Assembly: GCF_001015195.1 (NCBI RefSeq)
Contig: NZ_LDES01000074.1
Location: 53,959 to 117,958 of the forward strand
DNA: 64,000 nt
DNA from: Sphingomonas sp. Y57
GTDB taxonomy: Bacteria; Pseudomonadota; Alphaproteobacteria; Sphingomonadales; Sphingomonadaceae
Reading direction: 5' to 3'
Shown here: piece by piece, positions 26,891 to 35,464 of the stretch
Layout of the letters: the number at the start of each line of letters is the position of its first letter
How positions within the stretch are numbered: position 1 is the first letter of the stretch
Notes under the pieces: model-generated
Databases searched by the model: none
Told to the model about the DNA's origin: nothing
The model's input: only the letters and a program-made list of their open reading frames with translations
Program-made: the position numbers and the translations under genes

Positions 26891-27838
26891 TCAGCGTCGC
26901 GGCGGCGCTTTTTCGATCGAGATGCGGCGTCCGGGCGACAGTTTGAGGGCACCCAGGCTCGCAACCTGCCCTGCGTCGAGCCGCGCCATCGCGGTTTCGA
27001 GCGCCGGACCGTCCACAGCCGAATCGGCTTCGCCGATCAGCCGGGCGAGTATCCGCCTGCGGACCTCGCGCGGCAACCCCTCGATATCGGCCTCGACGCG
27101 CCCTCCTTCGCGGCGATCGACACGCGACCGGATCGCCTCCTCCGCCAGCCAGTCGAGCGCCGTGTCGGCCTCGGCAAGATGTGCAGCCGACGCGGCGAGC
27201 CGGAGGGGGTCGAGCCGCTCGCCCGCCGCAGCCAGCAGCGCGCGGGCGTGGGTACGATCGTGGCGAGGATCGGCATTGCTGGGGTCGTCGACGGTCTCGA
27301 TCGACGAAACGATGGTCGACAGCTCGGCCTGGCGCCAGCCGAGCAGCGGGCGGATGATCGATACGCCGTCGAGATCGCGCCGCGCCCGGATACCGGCGAG
27401 TCCCGACAGGCCGGCGCCGCGATCGAGCCTCATCAGCAGGGTCTCCGCCTGGTCATCGGCATGATGGGCGGTGGCGACCGCGGCGAGCCCCTGCCCCGCC
27501 GCCCATGCCGCGAGCGCGGTGTAACGCGCACGCCGGGCGGCGGCCTGGATGCTGGCGGTCCGCTCGACCGTCACCGGAAGCGTGGCATGTGGCACGCCGA
27601 GGCCGGCACAGGCACGCGCGACGAGCGCGGCCTCCATGGCGGCTTCGGCACGCAGGCCATGGTCGACGGTCGCTGCCTCGACACGGCCCGGACAGGCCGC
27701 AGCGGCAAGGTGGAGCATCGCCATGCTGTCGGGACCACCCGAGACGGCAAGCCCCAGCCGGGCCTCGCCGTCAGGCAGCAGGGACGCGAGATCGGCGAGG
27801 AAGCGGGAGACGAGGTGACCGGAAAGGGAAACCGCCAT
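26891..27838 (-). CDS. tilS: tRNA(Ile)-lysidine synthase
   Basis: A 315-residue enzyme that attaches lysine to C34 of the CAU-anticodon tRNA-Ile. The PP-loop ATP-pyrophosphatase motif is GLAVSGGPDSMAML, and ATAHHADDQAETLLMRL is the second signature (HxxDDQAET). The N-terminal catalytic domain is followed by a shortened C-terminal part; the protein is shorter than E. coli TilS, as usual in this group. I choose ATG 27838. The ATG at 27850 and longer extensions lie inside a palindromic repeat (27844-27942) and would encode its characteristic WIPATAGM-type peptide. It sits between cpoB and ftsH in one direction. Confidence 0.92.
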   Translation of the reverse strand: MAVSLSGHLVSRFLADLASLLPDGEARLGLAVSGGPDSMAMLHLAAAACPGRVEAATVDHGLRAEAAMEAALVARACAGLGVPHATLPVTVERTASIQAAARRARYTALAAWAAGQGLAAVATAHHADDQAETLLMRLDRGAGLSGLAGIRARRDLDGVSIIRPLLGWRQAELSTIVSSIETVDDPSNADPRHDRTHARALLAAAGERLDPLRLAASAAHLAEADTALDWLAEEAIRSRVDRREGGRVEADIEGLPREVRRRILARLIGEADSAVDGPALETAMARLDAGQVASLGALKLSPGRRISIEKAPPRR

Positions 27839-27843
27839 TTCAA

Positions 27844-27942
27844 CCGTCATGCCAGCGGTGGCTGGTATCCATGTCCGCTTTCTCCTCGGACGCCATCCGG
27901 CTGATGGGAGACATGGCCCCCCAGCCTGCACCGGGGTGACGG
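27844..27942. repeat. REP/MITE-like palindromic intergenic repeat
   Basis: About 99 bases fill most of the cpoB-tilS gap. The outer arms CCGTCA and TGACGG, and the inner pair CATGTC and GACATGG, are inverted. The sequence has the form of the dispersed elements whose translation gives VIPAxAGIH/WIPAFAGM peptides in many proteobacterial genomes. Only one copy is recognisable here. It supplies spurious start codons to tilS. Confidence 0.6.
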
Positions 27943-27970
27943 TGGAAGGCAAATCAGGCCGACTTTCCCG

Positions 27971-28891
27971 TTACTTGCACTTGGCATCGGTCCTTCCCTT
28001 GGCGACCATCTCCGCAAGCGGGCCGGTGACCTTGTCGGGATATTTGGCCTGAAGCACGTCATAGGCCTGACAGGCCTTGTCGAACAGCGGCGGCTTCCGC
28101 TTCATCAGCGCCTGCGCCATGAAAACATAGCTGTGCGGCGCCCGCTCGCCGTCCTCGATCTTGGTGTTCTCGAAGAACTCGCGGATCGCTTCGTTATACT
28201 GGCCGGCGTCGAGATAGGCGCGACCGGCGAGGTTGCGGGCGTAGCTGGCATATTTGTTCTTCGGATATTTGGCGTACATCGCCTTGAGCGCGGCGATCGC
28301 TTCCGGGTACTTCTTCTGCATCCAGAGATCATAGCCCGCCATATAGGCGTCCTTGCCGGGATCGCCGCTCGGCGGTGTCGAAGCGGTCGTCGCAGGCGCC
28401 GGTGTCGCCGGGGCCGGGGCGGCGGCGGTGCCGCCCGCAGGGCTCTTGGGAGCCGGCGGAACGACATAGGGCAGGCTGCCGCCGCTAGCGGCACCCGCCG
28501 GGGCGGGCGGCGCCTTGCCCTCGAGCACGTTCAGCCGATAGTCGGCGTCGCCCTTCATCTTCGCGAACTGATCCTCCAGCTTGCGCAGATTATAGCTGTT
28601 CTGCTCGACCTGGCCGGTGAGCTGGGCGAGCGCCTTCTCCAGCGCGTCGACCCGACGGGTCAGATCGGTCACCGCTGAATCGGCCGGAGAGCCGGCAGGC
28701 GTCGCCGGCACGACCTGCGGCTTGATCTCGGGTTCGAAATATTGCTGGGCCCCGCCGGGGAAGACCTTGCGCTGCACGGCCTTCATTTCCTTCTCCAGCT
28801 TGTCGACCCGCTTCTCGACCGGCATCGACTGCTGGGCGATCGCCGGAACGGCGGCGGAGATGAGCAGGATGGCGAAGAACGCCTTCTTCAT
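27971..28891 (-). CDS. cpoB: Cell-division coordinator CpoB/YbgF (Tol-Pal associated)
   Basis: A 306-residue periplasmic protein. The signal peptide MKKAFFAILLISAAVPAIAQ is followed by a coiled-coil segment (about 25-45 and 75-120), then a Pro/Ala/Thr-rich linker (about 130-180). A tetratricopeptide domain closes the protein: GYDLWMQKKYPEAIAALKA, KNKYASYARNLAGRAYLDAG, APHSYVFMAQALMKR. CpoB coordinates peptidoglycan synthesis with outer-membrane constriction. Only the 3' side neighbours tilS and ftsH are in the expected order; tolQRAB-pal is not upstream here, where a RodZ-like gene lies instead 58 bases away. ATG 28891 begins the signal peptide. Confidence 0.9.
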   Translation of the reverse strand: MKKAFFAILLISAAVPAIAQQSMPVEKRVDKLEKEMKAVQRKVFPGGAQQYFEPEIKPQVVPATPAGSPADSAVTDLTRRVDALEKALAQLTGQVEQNSYNLRKLEDQFAKMKGDADYRLNVLEGKAPPAPAGAASGGSLPYVVPPAPKSPAGGTAAAPAPATPAPATTASTPPSGDPGKDAYMAGYDLWMQKKYPEAIAALKAMYAKYPKNKYASYARNLAGRAYLDAGQYNEAIREFFENTKIEDGERAPHSYVFMAQALMKRKPPLFDKACQAYDVLQAKYPDKVTGPLAEMVAKGRTDAKCK

Positions 28892-28949
28892 GATCGGTAA
28901 TTCCCCGTGATCGTTTCGCTTAGATAATGCAGCGCCAAGGGCGCCCGGA

Positions 28950-29882
28950 TCAAGGCCGTGGGCGGCGATCCGAGTCACTGGCCGGTCCAGCCGTGCCCGC
29001 GCGGTCCGTCGCCGGGTCGTAAATCGCCGGAGCGCCCCGGAAAGCTTCCGGTACGGTGCTCGCATCGCTCGCATTGGCGGCACCATCCGCTGGCACGGCG
29101 GACTCGGGCTTCGCGGTCGCGATGGCGACAAGTGCATCACGCTTGAGGCTGTAGGCGCGGACCAGCCGGTCCGGCTCACCCACGGGAGGCAATTCCGTCG
29201 CTCCGATCAGGACCTTGAGGGACTGCGGCCGGCCGGTTCGCAGGATCGGATCGACCGCATCATCGGGCACGGTGAAGCTCTGCCCGGCTGCCAGCACGTT
29301 CATGAAATAGGTCCTGGCGCCCTCACGCTCGGAAATCTTGAGCCAGACATCCTCGCTTGCAGCGACGCTGATCGGTCCGGTCGGCACGGCAGGCTCGGCC
29401 GGAACGACAGCGGCAGGCGGCGGGCGGCGGGCGGGAACCGGGCGGATGTCCTGGACCGTGTCCGCCGCCAGCTTGGCGAGGTCGCTGCTGTCGCCTTCGA
29501 AGCGGAGCAGCAGATACCCCATGCCGAGCAGCAGCGCGACGCCGAGCGCGATCATCGCCAGCAGGCGCGACGGCACACGGGTCGGATCGACCGGTTCATA
29601 GGCCTCCGGCTCGAAATGGGCCCGCTGCTCCCCGCCGATCTGATCGCGGAAGGCACGCGACAAGGTCTGACCGTCGAGGCCGAGCATATTGGCGTAGCTC
29701 TTCACAAAACCCGTCGAATAGGGCAGCGCCGGCAGGCCTCGATGCTCCCCTTTCTCGATCGCGTCGAGATGACGCAACGGAATGCGGGTGCGCGCGGCGA
29801 CGTCGCTCAGTTCGAGCTTCTGCCGAGCCCGCTCGGCGGCGAGCTGTTCGCCAACATTGCGGGAATCCGCGCCTTCACTCAT
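28950..29882 (-). CDS. RodZ-like helix-turn-helix membrane protein (DUF4115)
   Basis: A 310-residue bitopic protein. The N-terminal XRE-type helix-turn-helix (about 8-75: LSDVAARTRIPLRHLDAIEK, LPALPYSTGFVKSYANMLGL) matches RodZ, which links MreB to the membrane. One membrane helix lies at about 106-126, then a proline-rich periplasmic stretch, and then a DUF4115 beta domain (ISVAASEDVWLKISEREGAR, GQSFTVPDD, LKVLIGATELPPVG). The final 50 residues are Ala/Pro rich and disordered. ATG 29882 is chosen, with GAGAAGGA five bases upstream; GTG 29897 is five codons earlier. It lies between ptsP and cpoB on the same strand. Confidence 0.82.
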   Translation of the reverse strand: MSEGADSRNVGEQLAAERARQKLELSDVAARTRIPLRHLDAIEKGEHRGLPALPYSTGFVKSYANMLGLDGQTLSRAFRDQIGGEQRAHFEPEAYEPVDPTRVPSRLLAMIALGVALLLGMGYLLLRFEGDSSDLAKLAADTVQDIRPVPARRPPPAAVVPAEPAVPTGPISVAASEDVWLKISEREGARTYFMNVLAAGQSFTVPDDAVDPILRTGRPQSLKVLIGATELPPVGEPDRLVRAYSLKRDALVAIATAKPESAVPADGAANASDASTVPEAFRGAPAIYDPATDRAGTAGPASDSDRRPRP

Positions 29883-29961
29883 CGCGTCCTTCTCCACGCT
29901 CCGGAGCGATCAGGCAAGCAAGCAATCGTCGAACCCAGCAGCATTCGCGCCTCAGACGTAA

Positions 29962-29981
29962 CGTTCCCCGTCCCGGGAACG
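29962..29981. terminator. Hairpin between ptsP and the rodZ-like gene
   Basis: CGTTCCC-CGTCCC-GGGAACG gives perfect 7-bp arms, 14 bases beyond the ptsP stop. There is no T-run, so it may be a weak terminator or a processing hairpin. Confidence 0.4.
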
Positions 29982-29995
29982 GTCTGCCGCGCATT

Positions 29996-32275
29996 TCAGG
30001 CGACCGCAACCCCATTGCTTTCCGCCCAGGCGGCGAGATCGCCGCGCAGGGTGCGGAGAGGACGGCTGAGAAAGCCGTCCATCGCCTCGCGCAGCGCGTT
30101 GGCGTCGAGCGAGCGGATCATCGCCTTGACCGGGCCGACCGCTGCCGGCGTGATCGACAGCCGATCGATTCCGAGCCCGATCAACGCCATCGCCTCGAGC
30201 GGGCGGCCGCCCATCTCGCCGCACACCCCGACCGGCACGCCCGCCGCGCGGGCCTGGCGCGTTACCCGGCCGATGAAGCGCAGAATCGCCGGGCTCAGCC
30301 AGTCGTAACGCTCGGCCAGCTTCGGATTCGCGCGATCGGCGGCGAACAGGAACTGGGTCAGGTCGTTGGTGCCGATCGACAGGAAGTCGAGCCGGGGCAA
30401 GAGCATGTCGAGGCTTTCGGCCAGCGCCGGCACCTCGAGCATCGTACCATAGCGGATCGCGTTGGGGACGCCGCGGCCATGATCGTGGATCCATTTGCGC
30501 TGCGCTTCGAACAGCGTCACCGCCTCCTCGAATTCCCACGGTTCCGATACCATCGGGAACATCACGTGGAGGGTCCGGCCCGCCGCCGCCTCGATCAGCG
30601 CCCGCGCCTGGACCTTCATCAGCGCGTCCCGTTCGAGCCCCAGACGGATGGCCCGCCAGCCGAGCGCCGGGTTTTCCTCGTCCGCATCCTCGCCGGTCTT
30701 GAGATAGGGCAGAGCCTTGTCGCCGCCAATGTCGACCGTGCGGAAGGTCACCGGCCGGTCTCCCGCCGCATCGAGCACATCGCGATAGAGGCGAAGCTGC
30801 CGCTCTCGCTGCGGCAAGGTGGCAGAGACGAGGAACTGGAACTCGGTGCGGAACAGGCCGATGCCATCGGCGCCGGTGACGTCGAGCGCGGCCATGTCGT
30901 CGCGCAGACCGGCATTGACCATCAGCTCGATACGGAGATCGTCGCGGGTTCGGGCCGGCAGGTCGCGCATCGCCGCGAACTCGGCGCGGCGCTTCTGCCC
31001 GACCATCATCTTGGCCTCGAAGGCCTCCTCCATGCTCGTGCTGGGGCGGACGATGACCGATCCGGCGGTGCCGTCGAGCAGCAGCGTGTCGCCTTCGCCG
31101 ATCATACGGCGCACGTCCTTGACCCGGCCCAGCACAGGCACGCCCATCGCCCGTGCGACGATTGTCACATGGGCGGTGAGCGATCCTTCCTCGAGCACCA
31201 CGCCCTTGAGCCGGCGACGGTCATATTCGAGCAGTTCGGCGGGCCCCAGATTGCGCGCGATCAGGATCGAGTCGTGGCGCAGGCCCAGTTGCGCGGCCGT
31301 GCCGAGCTGGCCGGAGACGATACGGAGCAGGCGGTTGGAGAGGTCCTCCAGATCGTGCATCCGATCTGCGAGCAGCGGATCGCCGATCTCGCGCATGCGC
31401 ATACGGGTCCGCTGCTGGACCCGCTCGATCGCGGCCTCGGCAGTCAGGCCGCTGTCGATCGCCTCATTGATCCGTCTAATCCAGCCCTCGTCATAGGCGA
31501 ACATCTTGTACATCGCGAGGACGTCCTGATGCTCGCCGCCCGCGCCGAAATCCGCCTCACGCGTCATTCGCTCGATCTGGTCGCGCATCTTCGCGAAGGC
31601 GGAGATGACGCGATGGCGCTCGACCTCGATATCCTCGGCGACGGTGTGTTCGATCTCGATCCGCGGCTGGTGATAAACCGCCCTGCCCCGCGCCATCCCC
31701 TCGACCAGCTTGAGGCCGGCGAGACGCACCGCGCCATTGTCCCGCGTCCCCTTCGAGCCGGGGGCTCCCTCGTCGATCAGTCCGGCACCGGCGATCAGCT
31801 CGGCCAGCACCATCGCAACAGTCTGCAGAGCCTCGATTTCGACATCGTCGAAACGGCGCTGGTCGCGATGCTGGACCGCGAGCACGCCGACCGCACGCTC
31901 GCGCCGAACGATCGGCACCCCGGCGAAGCTGTGGAACAGTTCCTCGCCCGTCTCTGGCTTGTAGGCGAAATCGGGATGGCTGGTCGCCTCGTCGAGGTTG
32001 AGGGTCTCGACATTCTGGGCGATCGTCCCGACCAGCCCCTCGCCCAGGGCGAGCTTGGTGACGTGGACGGCGCCCTGCCTCAGGCCCCGGGTGGCGAACA
32101 GTTCGAGCGCGCCGTCGCGCAGCAGGTAGACGGAGCAGACCTCGGTATCGAGCGCTTCACCGATGATCTGGACGACCTGGTTGAGTTTCGTTTGCGCCGC
32201 GGACCGTGACGCCATGACGTCATGCAGGCGCGTCAATATCTCACGCGCGGCGGATGTTGCTGTCAGCGGTGCCAT
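29996..32275 (-). CDS. ptsP: Phosphoenolpyruvate-protein phosphotransferase PtsP (EI-Ntr)
   Basis: A 759-residue first enzyme of the nitrogen phosphotransferase system, moving phosphate from PEP to NPr. An N-terminal GAF domain (about 20-165; VCSVYLLRDGALELFATRGL) is followed by the EI helical domain. The phosphohistidine motif GSLTAHVTIVARAMGVPV has His369. The PEP-binding barrel carries GLFRTEFQFL, YGTMLEVPALAE, FLSIGTNDLTQFLFAADR and the Cys-containing VCGEMGGRP. Length and order match PtsP. It is cytoplasmic and senses glutamine through GAF in other bacteria (family knowledge). It lies 98 bases after the nitronate monooxygenase-like gene. Confidence 0.95.
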   Translation of the reverse strand: MAPLTATSAAREILTRLHDVMASRSAAQTKLNQVVQIIGEALDTEVCSVYLLRDGALELFATRGLRQGAVHVTKLALGEGLVGTIAQNVETLNLDEATSHPDFAYKPETGEELFHSFAGVPIVRRERAVGVLAVQHRDQRRFDDVEIEALQTVAMVLAELIAGAGLIDEGAPGSKGTRDNGAVRLAGLKLVEGMARGRAVYHQPRIEIEHTVAEDIEVERHRVISAFAKMRDQIERMTREADFGAGGEHQDVLAMYKMFAYDEGWIRRINEAIDSGLTAEAAIERVQQRTRMRMREIGDPLLADRMHDLEDLSNRLLRIVSGQLGTAAQLGLRHDSILIARNLGPAELLEYDRRRLKGVVLEEGSLTAHVTIVARAMGVPVLGRVKDVRRMIGEGDTLLLDGTAGSVIVRPSTSMEEAFEAKMMVGQKRRAEFAAMRDLPARTRDDLRIELMVNAGLRDDMAALDVTGADGIGLFRTEFQFLVSATLPQRERQLRLYRDVLDAAGDRPVTFRTVDIGGDKALPYLKTGEDADEENPALGWRAIRLGLERDALMKVQARALIEAAAGRTLHVMFPMVSEPWEFEEAVTLFEAQRKWIHDHGRGVPNAIRYGTMLEVPALAESLDMLLPRLDFLSIGTNDLTQFLFAADRANPKLAERYDWLSPAILRFIGRVTRQARAAGVPVGVCGEMGGRPLEAMALIGLGIDRLSITPAAVGPVKAMIRSLDANALREAMDGFLSRPLRTLRGDLAAWAESNGVAVA

Positions 32276-32373
32276 TGCTTCGCCCGCTATCAGAAAGATG
32301 GGCGGGATTCCAACGATGGAATCCTTAACGGCGAAGAAGCTGCTCCAATCCGGTCATCTACCGGGCCGGGAGA

Positions 32374-33393
32374 TCAGGCTGCGCGCTGCTCCAGCGCCGC
32401 CGACGCCTCGCTGATCAGGGTGGCGACGATGTCGGCGAGCGGCTCTTCCCTGGAGACCATGCCAACCGACTGGCCCGCCATCACCGAGCCGTGCTCCACA
32501 TCCCCGTCGATCACCGCGCGGCGGAGCGCGCCAGCCCAATAATGCTCGATCTGGAGCTGGGCCTCGGCCATCTCGACCTTTCCTTCGTCGAGGAGCTGGG
32601 CGACCTCGCGCTGCTTGGCGGTGAACAGCTCGGACGACGCGTTGCGCAATGCGCGGACGGGGATGACCGGCAGGCGGGGGTCGATCTGGACACTGGCGAC
32701 CGCGTCGCGTGCCGAGGCGCGGATGAACGCCTTCTTGAAATTGGGATGCGCGATCGACTCGGTGGCGCAGACGAAGCGGGTGCCGAGCTGCACGCCCGCC
32801 GCGCCCATTTCGAGATAGCCCGCGATCGCCTCACCCCGGCCGATTCCGCCGGCCACGAACACCGGAAGCTCGCTCGCCACGACAGGCAGTATCTCCTGCG
32901 CCAGCACCGAGGTCGAAACCGGGCCGATATGTCCGCCGGCCTCCATCCCTTCGATTACCAGCGCATCGATGCCCGACCGGATCAACTTCTTCGCCAGCGC
33001 CAGCGCCGGAGCGAAGCAGATGACCTTCGCGCCCGAAGCCTTGATCCGCTCGATCGCGCCGCCCGGCGGCAGGCCGCCCGCCAGCACGACATGGCCGACG
33101 CCATGCTTCGCGCAGACGTCGATCAGCTCGGTCAGCTGCGGGTGCATGGTGATCAGGTTGACGCCGAACGGCTTCCCGGTCAGCGTCTTGGTACCCGCGA
33201 TCTCGGCATCGAGCAGTTCGGGGGTCATCGCGCCGCAGGCGATCACGCCGAAGCAGCCGGCGTTCGACATGGCGGCGACGAGGTTCCTTTCGGAGACCCA
33301 GCTCATCGCCCCGCCGAGGATTGCATATTCACTGCCCAACAGGGCAGCGCCGCGCTCCATCAGGGCGGCGAGCCGGGCGCTGCCGCTCGTCAA
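32374..33393 (-). CDS. FMN-dependent nitronate monooxygenase-like oxidoreductase
   Basis: A 339-residue TIM-barrel flavoprotein of the NPD/2-nitropropane dioxygenase family. Markers are the N-terminal YAILGGAMSWVSERNLVAAM, the FMN-phosphate loop VIEGMEAGGHIG and VFVAGGIGRGEAIAGYLEMG, then GVQLGTRFVCATES. The catalytic His of true nitronate monooxygenases is usually in the segment GGHIGP-like motif, present here. The physiological substrate is uncertain; it could also be an enoyl reductase-like member. The start overlaps the lysC stop by four bases, so it is translated together with aspartate kinase; the reason for this linkage is unknown. Confidence 0.85.
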   Translation of the reverse strand: MTSGSARLAALMERGAALLGSEYAILGGAMSWVSERNLVAAMSNAGCFGVIACGAMTPELLDAEIAGTKTLTGKPFGVNLITMHPQLTELIDVCAKHGVGHVVLAGGLPPGGAIERIKASGAKVICFAPALALAKKLIRSGIDALVIEGMEAGGHIGPVSTSVLAQEILPVVASELPVFVAGGIGRGEAIAGYLEMGAAGVQLGTRFVCATESIAHPNFKKAFIRASARDAVASVQIDPRLPVIPVRALRNASSELFTAKQREVAQLLDEGKVEMAEAQLQIEHYWAGALRRAVIDGDVEHGSVMAGQSVGMVSREEPLADIVATLISEASAALEQRAA

Positions 33394-34646
33394 GCGGCGT
33401 CCTCCGCGTCGAGGCCATAAGCGGTGTGGAGGACACGGACGGCGAGCTCGGTATAGTCCTCGTTGATCAGGACCGAGACCTTGATCTCCGACGTGGTGAT
33501 CGCAAGCACGTTGATGCCGCGCGCCGCGAGCGCGTCGAACATCTTCGACGCAACACCCGCATGGCTGCGCATGCCGACGCCGACGACCGAGATCTTGGCG
33601 ACGTTGGTGTCGTGGATCAGCCGCTCATAGCCTATCGCGCCGCGCTCGCGCTCGAGCACGTCGAGCGATCGGGCCAGCTCCGCGGTCGGCACGGTGAAGG
33701 TCACGTCGGTCGAGCCGGTGTCGTGCGCGACGTTCTGGACGATCATGTCGACGTTGATGTTCGCGTCCGCGAGCGGAGCGAAGATCGAGGCGACGGCGCC
33801 CGGCCGGTCGGGAACGGCGGTCAGCGTGACCTTGGTCTCGTTCTTGTCATAGGCGATGCCGGTGATGAGCTGGCGTTCCATGGTGGTTCCTTCGATTTCA
33901 TCCTCGCCGACGATCATGGTGCCGGGCGTGGGATTGTCGGTCGGCTGGTCGAACGAGGAGAGCACCTGGACGCGCACCCTCTCCTTCATCGCAAGGCCCA
34001 CCGAGCGGGTCTGCAGCACCTTGGCGCCTACCGAGGCGAGCTCCAGCATCTCCTCATAGGTGACCTTGGCCAGCTTGCGGGCCTTGGGCACGATGCGCGG
34101 ATCGGTGGTGTAGACGCCGTCCACGTCGGTGTAGATGTCGCAGCGGTCGGCCTTCATCGCCGCGGCCACCGCAACAGCGGAGGTGTCCGAACCGCCACGA
34201 CCGAGCGTCGTCACGCGATCCTGTGCGGTCATGCCCTGGAACCCGGGGATGACCGCAACCTCACCGGCGGCCATCGCCTTGCCGATCGCCTCCGAATTGA
34301 TCGTCTCGATGCGGGCGGCGGTATGGGCGTCGCTGGTGCGGATCGGCAGCTGCCAACCCATCCAGCTGCGCGCCTTCACGCCCATCGACTGGAGGACGAT
34401 GGCCAGCAGGCCGCTGGTCACCTGTTCGCCCGAAGCCACGACCACGTCATATTCGCGCGGATCGTAGAGGGGGGACGCCTCACGGCAGAAGTTGACGAGC
34501 CGATCCGTCTCCCCGGACATCGCGGAGACGACGACAGCGACCTCATTGCCCAGGTCGACTTCATGTTTGACGCGGCTGGCCACGTTGCGAATTCGCTCGA
34601 TCCCCGCCATCGAGGTTCCGCCGAATTTCATAACGATGCGCGCCAT
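33390..34646 (-). CDS. lysC: Aspartate kinase
   Basis: A 418-residue monofunctional aspartokinase, the first step to lysine, threonine and methionine. The N-terminal kinase has VMKFGGTSMAG (residues 5-15), AMSGETDRLVNF, the catalytic/aspartate-binding GRGGSDTSAVAVAAAM and YTDVDGVYTTDPRI. Two ACT domains at the C-terminus (about 265-418: TLTAVPDRPGAVASIFAPLA and ISVVGVGMRSHAGVASKMFD) provide feedback inhibition. An internal start for a separate beta subunit is possible but not evident. It is divergent from ubiG (83 bases), with a GC hairpin in the spacer, and overlaps the next gene by four bases. Confidence 0.96.
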   Translation of the reverse strand: MARIVMKFGGTSMAGIERIRNVASRVKHEVDLGNEVAVVVSAMSGETDRLVNFCREASPLYDPREYDVVVASGEQVTSGLLAIVLQSMGVKARSWMGWQLPIRTSDAHTAARIETINSEAIGKAMAAGEVAVIPGFQGMTAQDRVTTLGRGGSDTSAVAVAAAMKADRCDIYTDVDGVYTTDPRIVPKARKLAKVTYEEMLELASVGAKVLQTRSVGLAMKERVRVQVLSSFDQPTDNPTPGTMIVGEDEIEGTTMERQLITGIAYDKNETKVTLTAVPDRPGAVASIFAPLADANINVDMIVQNVAHDTGSTDVTFTVPTAELARSLDVLERERGAIGYERLIHDTNVAKISVVGVGMRSHAGVASKMFDALAARGINVLAITTSEIKVSVLINEDYTELAVRVLHTAYGLDAEDAA

Positions 34647-34686
34647 TGCCTGTCGTCTGTCCCAAAGAGGCCGAAAAGCCGGAAAA

Positions 34687-34704
34687 GCCCTTGGGCTCAA
34701 GGGC
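34687..34704. promoter_or_regulatory. Hairpin in the lysC leader / ubiG divergent spacer
   Basis: GCCCTTG-GGCT-CAAGGGC has perfect 7-bp arms and a 4-base loop, 41 bases upstream of lysC and 26 bases upstream of ubiG. It may be an operator or a short RNA hairpin in the lysC leader. No leader peptide is seen. Confidence 0.3.
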
Positions 34705-34729
34705 GCGGCCCTGATAGAGAGGGGGCGCA

Positions 34730-35464
34730 ATGAACGCAAGCGCACAACAGCATGGCTCGGTGATCGCCGAGGAAGCCGCCCATTTCGGAAAGCTCGCCGC
34801 CGAATGGTGGGACCCCAGAGGGTCGTCGGCGATGTTGCACAAGCTCAATCCACCGCGCCTGCGCCATATCCGCGCGACGATCGAGGCGCAGTGGGGAATC
34901 GAACCGGAGCTACTGCGCCCGCTGACAGGCCGCCGCGCCGCCGATGTCGGCTGCGGCGCCGGTCTGCTCGCAGAACCGCTGGCGCGGATGGGCGCGACCG
35001 TGACCGGAATCGACGCCGCGCCGGAGAATGTCGCCGTCGCCCGTCACCATGCGGAGAAACAGGGGCTGGCGATCGACTATCGTTCCGGTGGCGTCGAGGC
35101 GCTTGCGGGAGACAGCTTCGACCTGGTCACCTCGATGGAGGTGATCGAGCACGTCGCCGACCCGGCCGCCTTCGTCGCCCAGCTCGCCGCGCTGCTCGCG
35201 CCCGGCGGGATCATGATCCTCTCGACGCCCAATCGGACGCCCTTGTCGAAACTGGCGATGATCACCGTGGCCGAGGGCTTCGGCATGGTGCCGAAGGGTA
35301 CGCACGACTGGCGCAAATTCGTGACACCCGAGGAGCTGACCGCGCATGTCGAAGCGGCGGGGCTCCGCGTCGTCGACCGCAGGGGCCTCGGCTTCTCGCC
35401 CGCTGCCGGCTTCCACCTCAGCGACAATCTCTCACTCGATTATTTCCTGACCGCGATCCGGTGA
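34730..35464 (+). CDS. ubiG: Ubiquinone biosynthesis O-methyltransferase
   Basis: A 244-residue SAM-dependent methyltransferase that performs both O-methylations of ubiquinone synthesis. The family start EEAAHFGKLAAEWWDPRGSS and MLHKLNPPRLRHIRATIE are diagnostic. Motif I is [19 protein letters not shown] with GIDAAPENV. The segment DLVTSMEVIEHVADPAAFV and the C-terminal THDWRKFVTPEEL complete the UbiG signature. It is cytoplasmic and peripherally bound. Its stop overlaps the next gene's GTG start (GTGA at 35461), so it leads a three-gene coupled set. Confidence 0.96.
   Translation: MNASAQQHGSVIAEEAAHFGKLAAEWWDPRGSSAMLHKLNPPRLRHIRATIEAQWGIEPELLRPLTGRRAADVGCGAGLLAEPLARMGATVTGIDAAPENVAVARHHAEKQGLAIDYRSGGVEALAGDSFDLVTSMEVIEHVADPAAFVAQLAALLAPGGIMILSTPNRTPLSKLAMITVAEGFGMVPKGTHDWRKFVTPEELTAHVEAAGLRVVDRRGLGFSPAAGFHLSDNLSLDYFLTAIR

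Noticed and set aside
30479..32209. A 576-codon open frame opposite ptsP
   Set aside because: Shadow of ptsP; His/Asp/Arg-rich with no family features.
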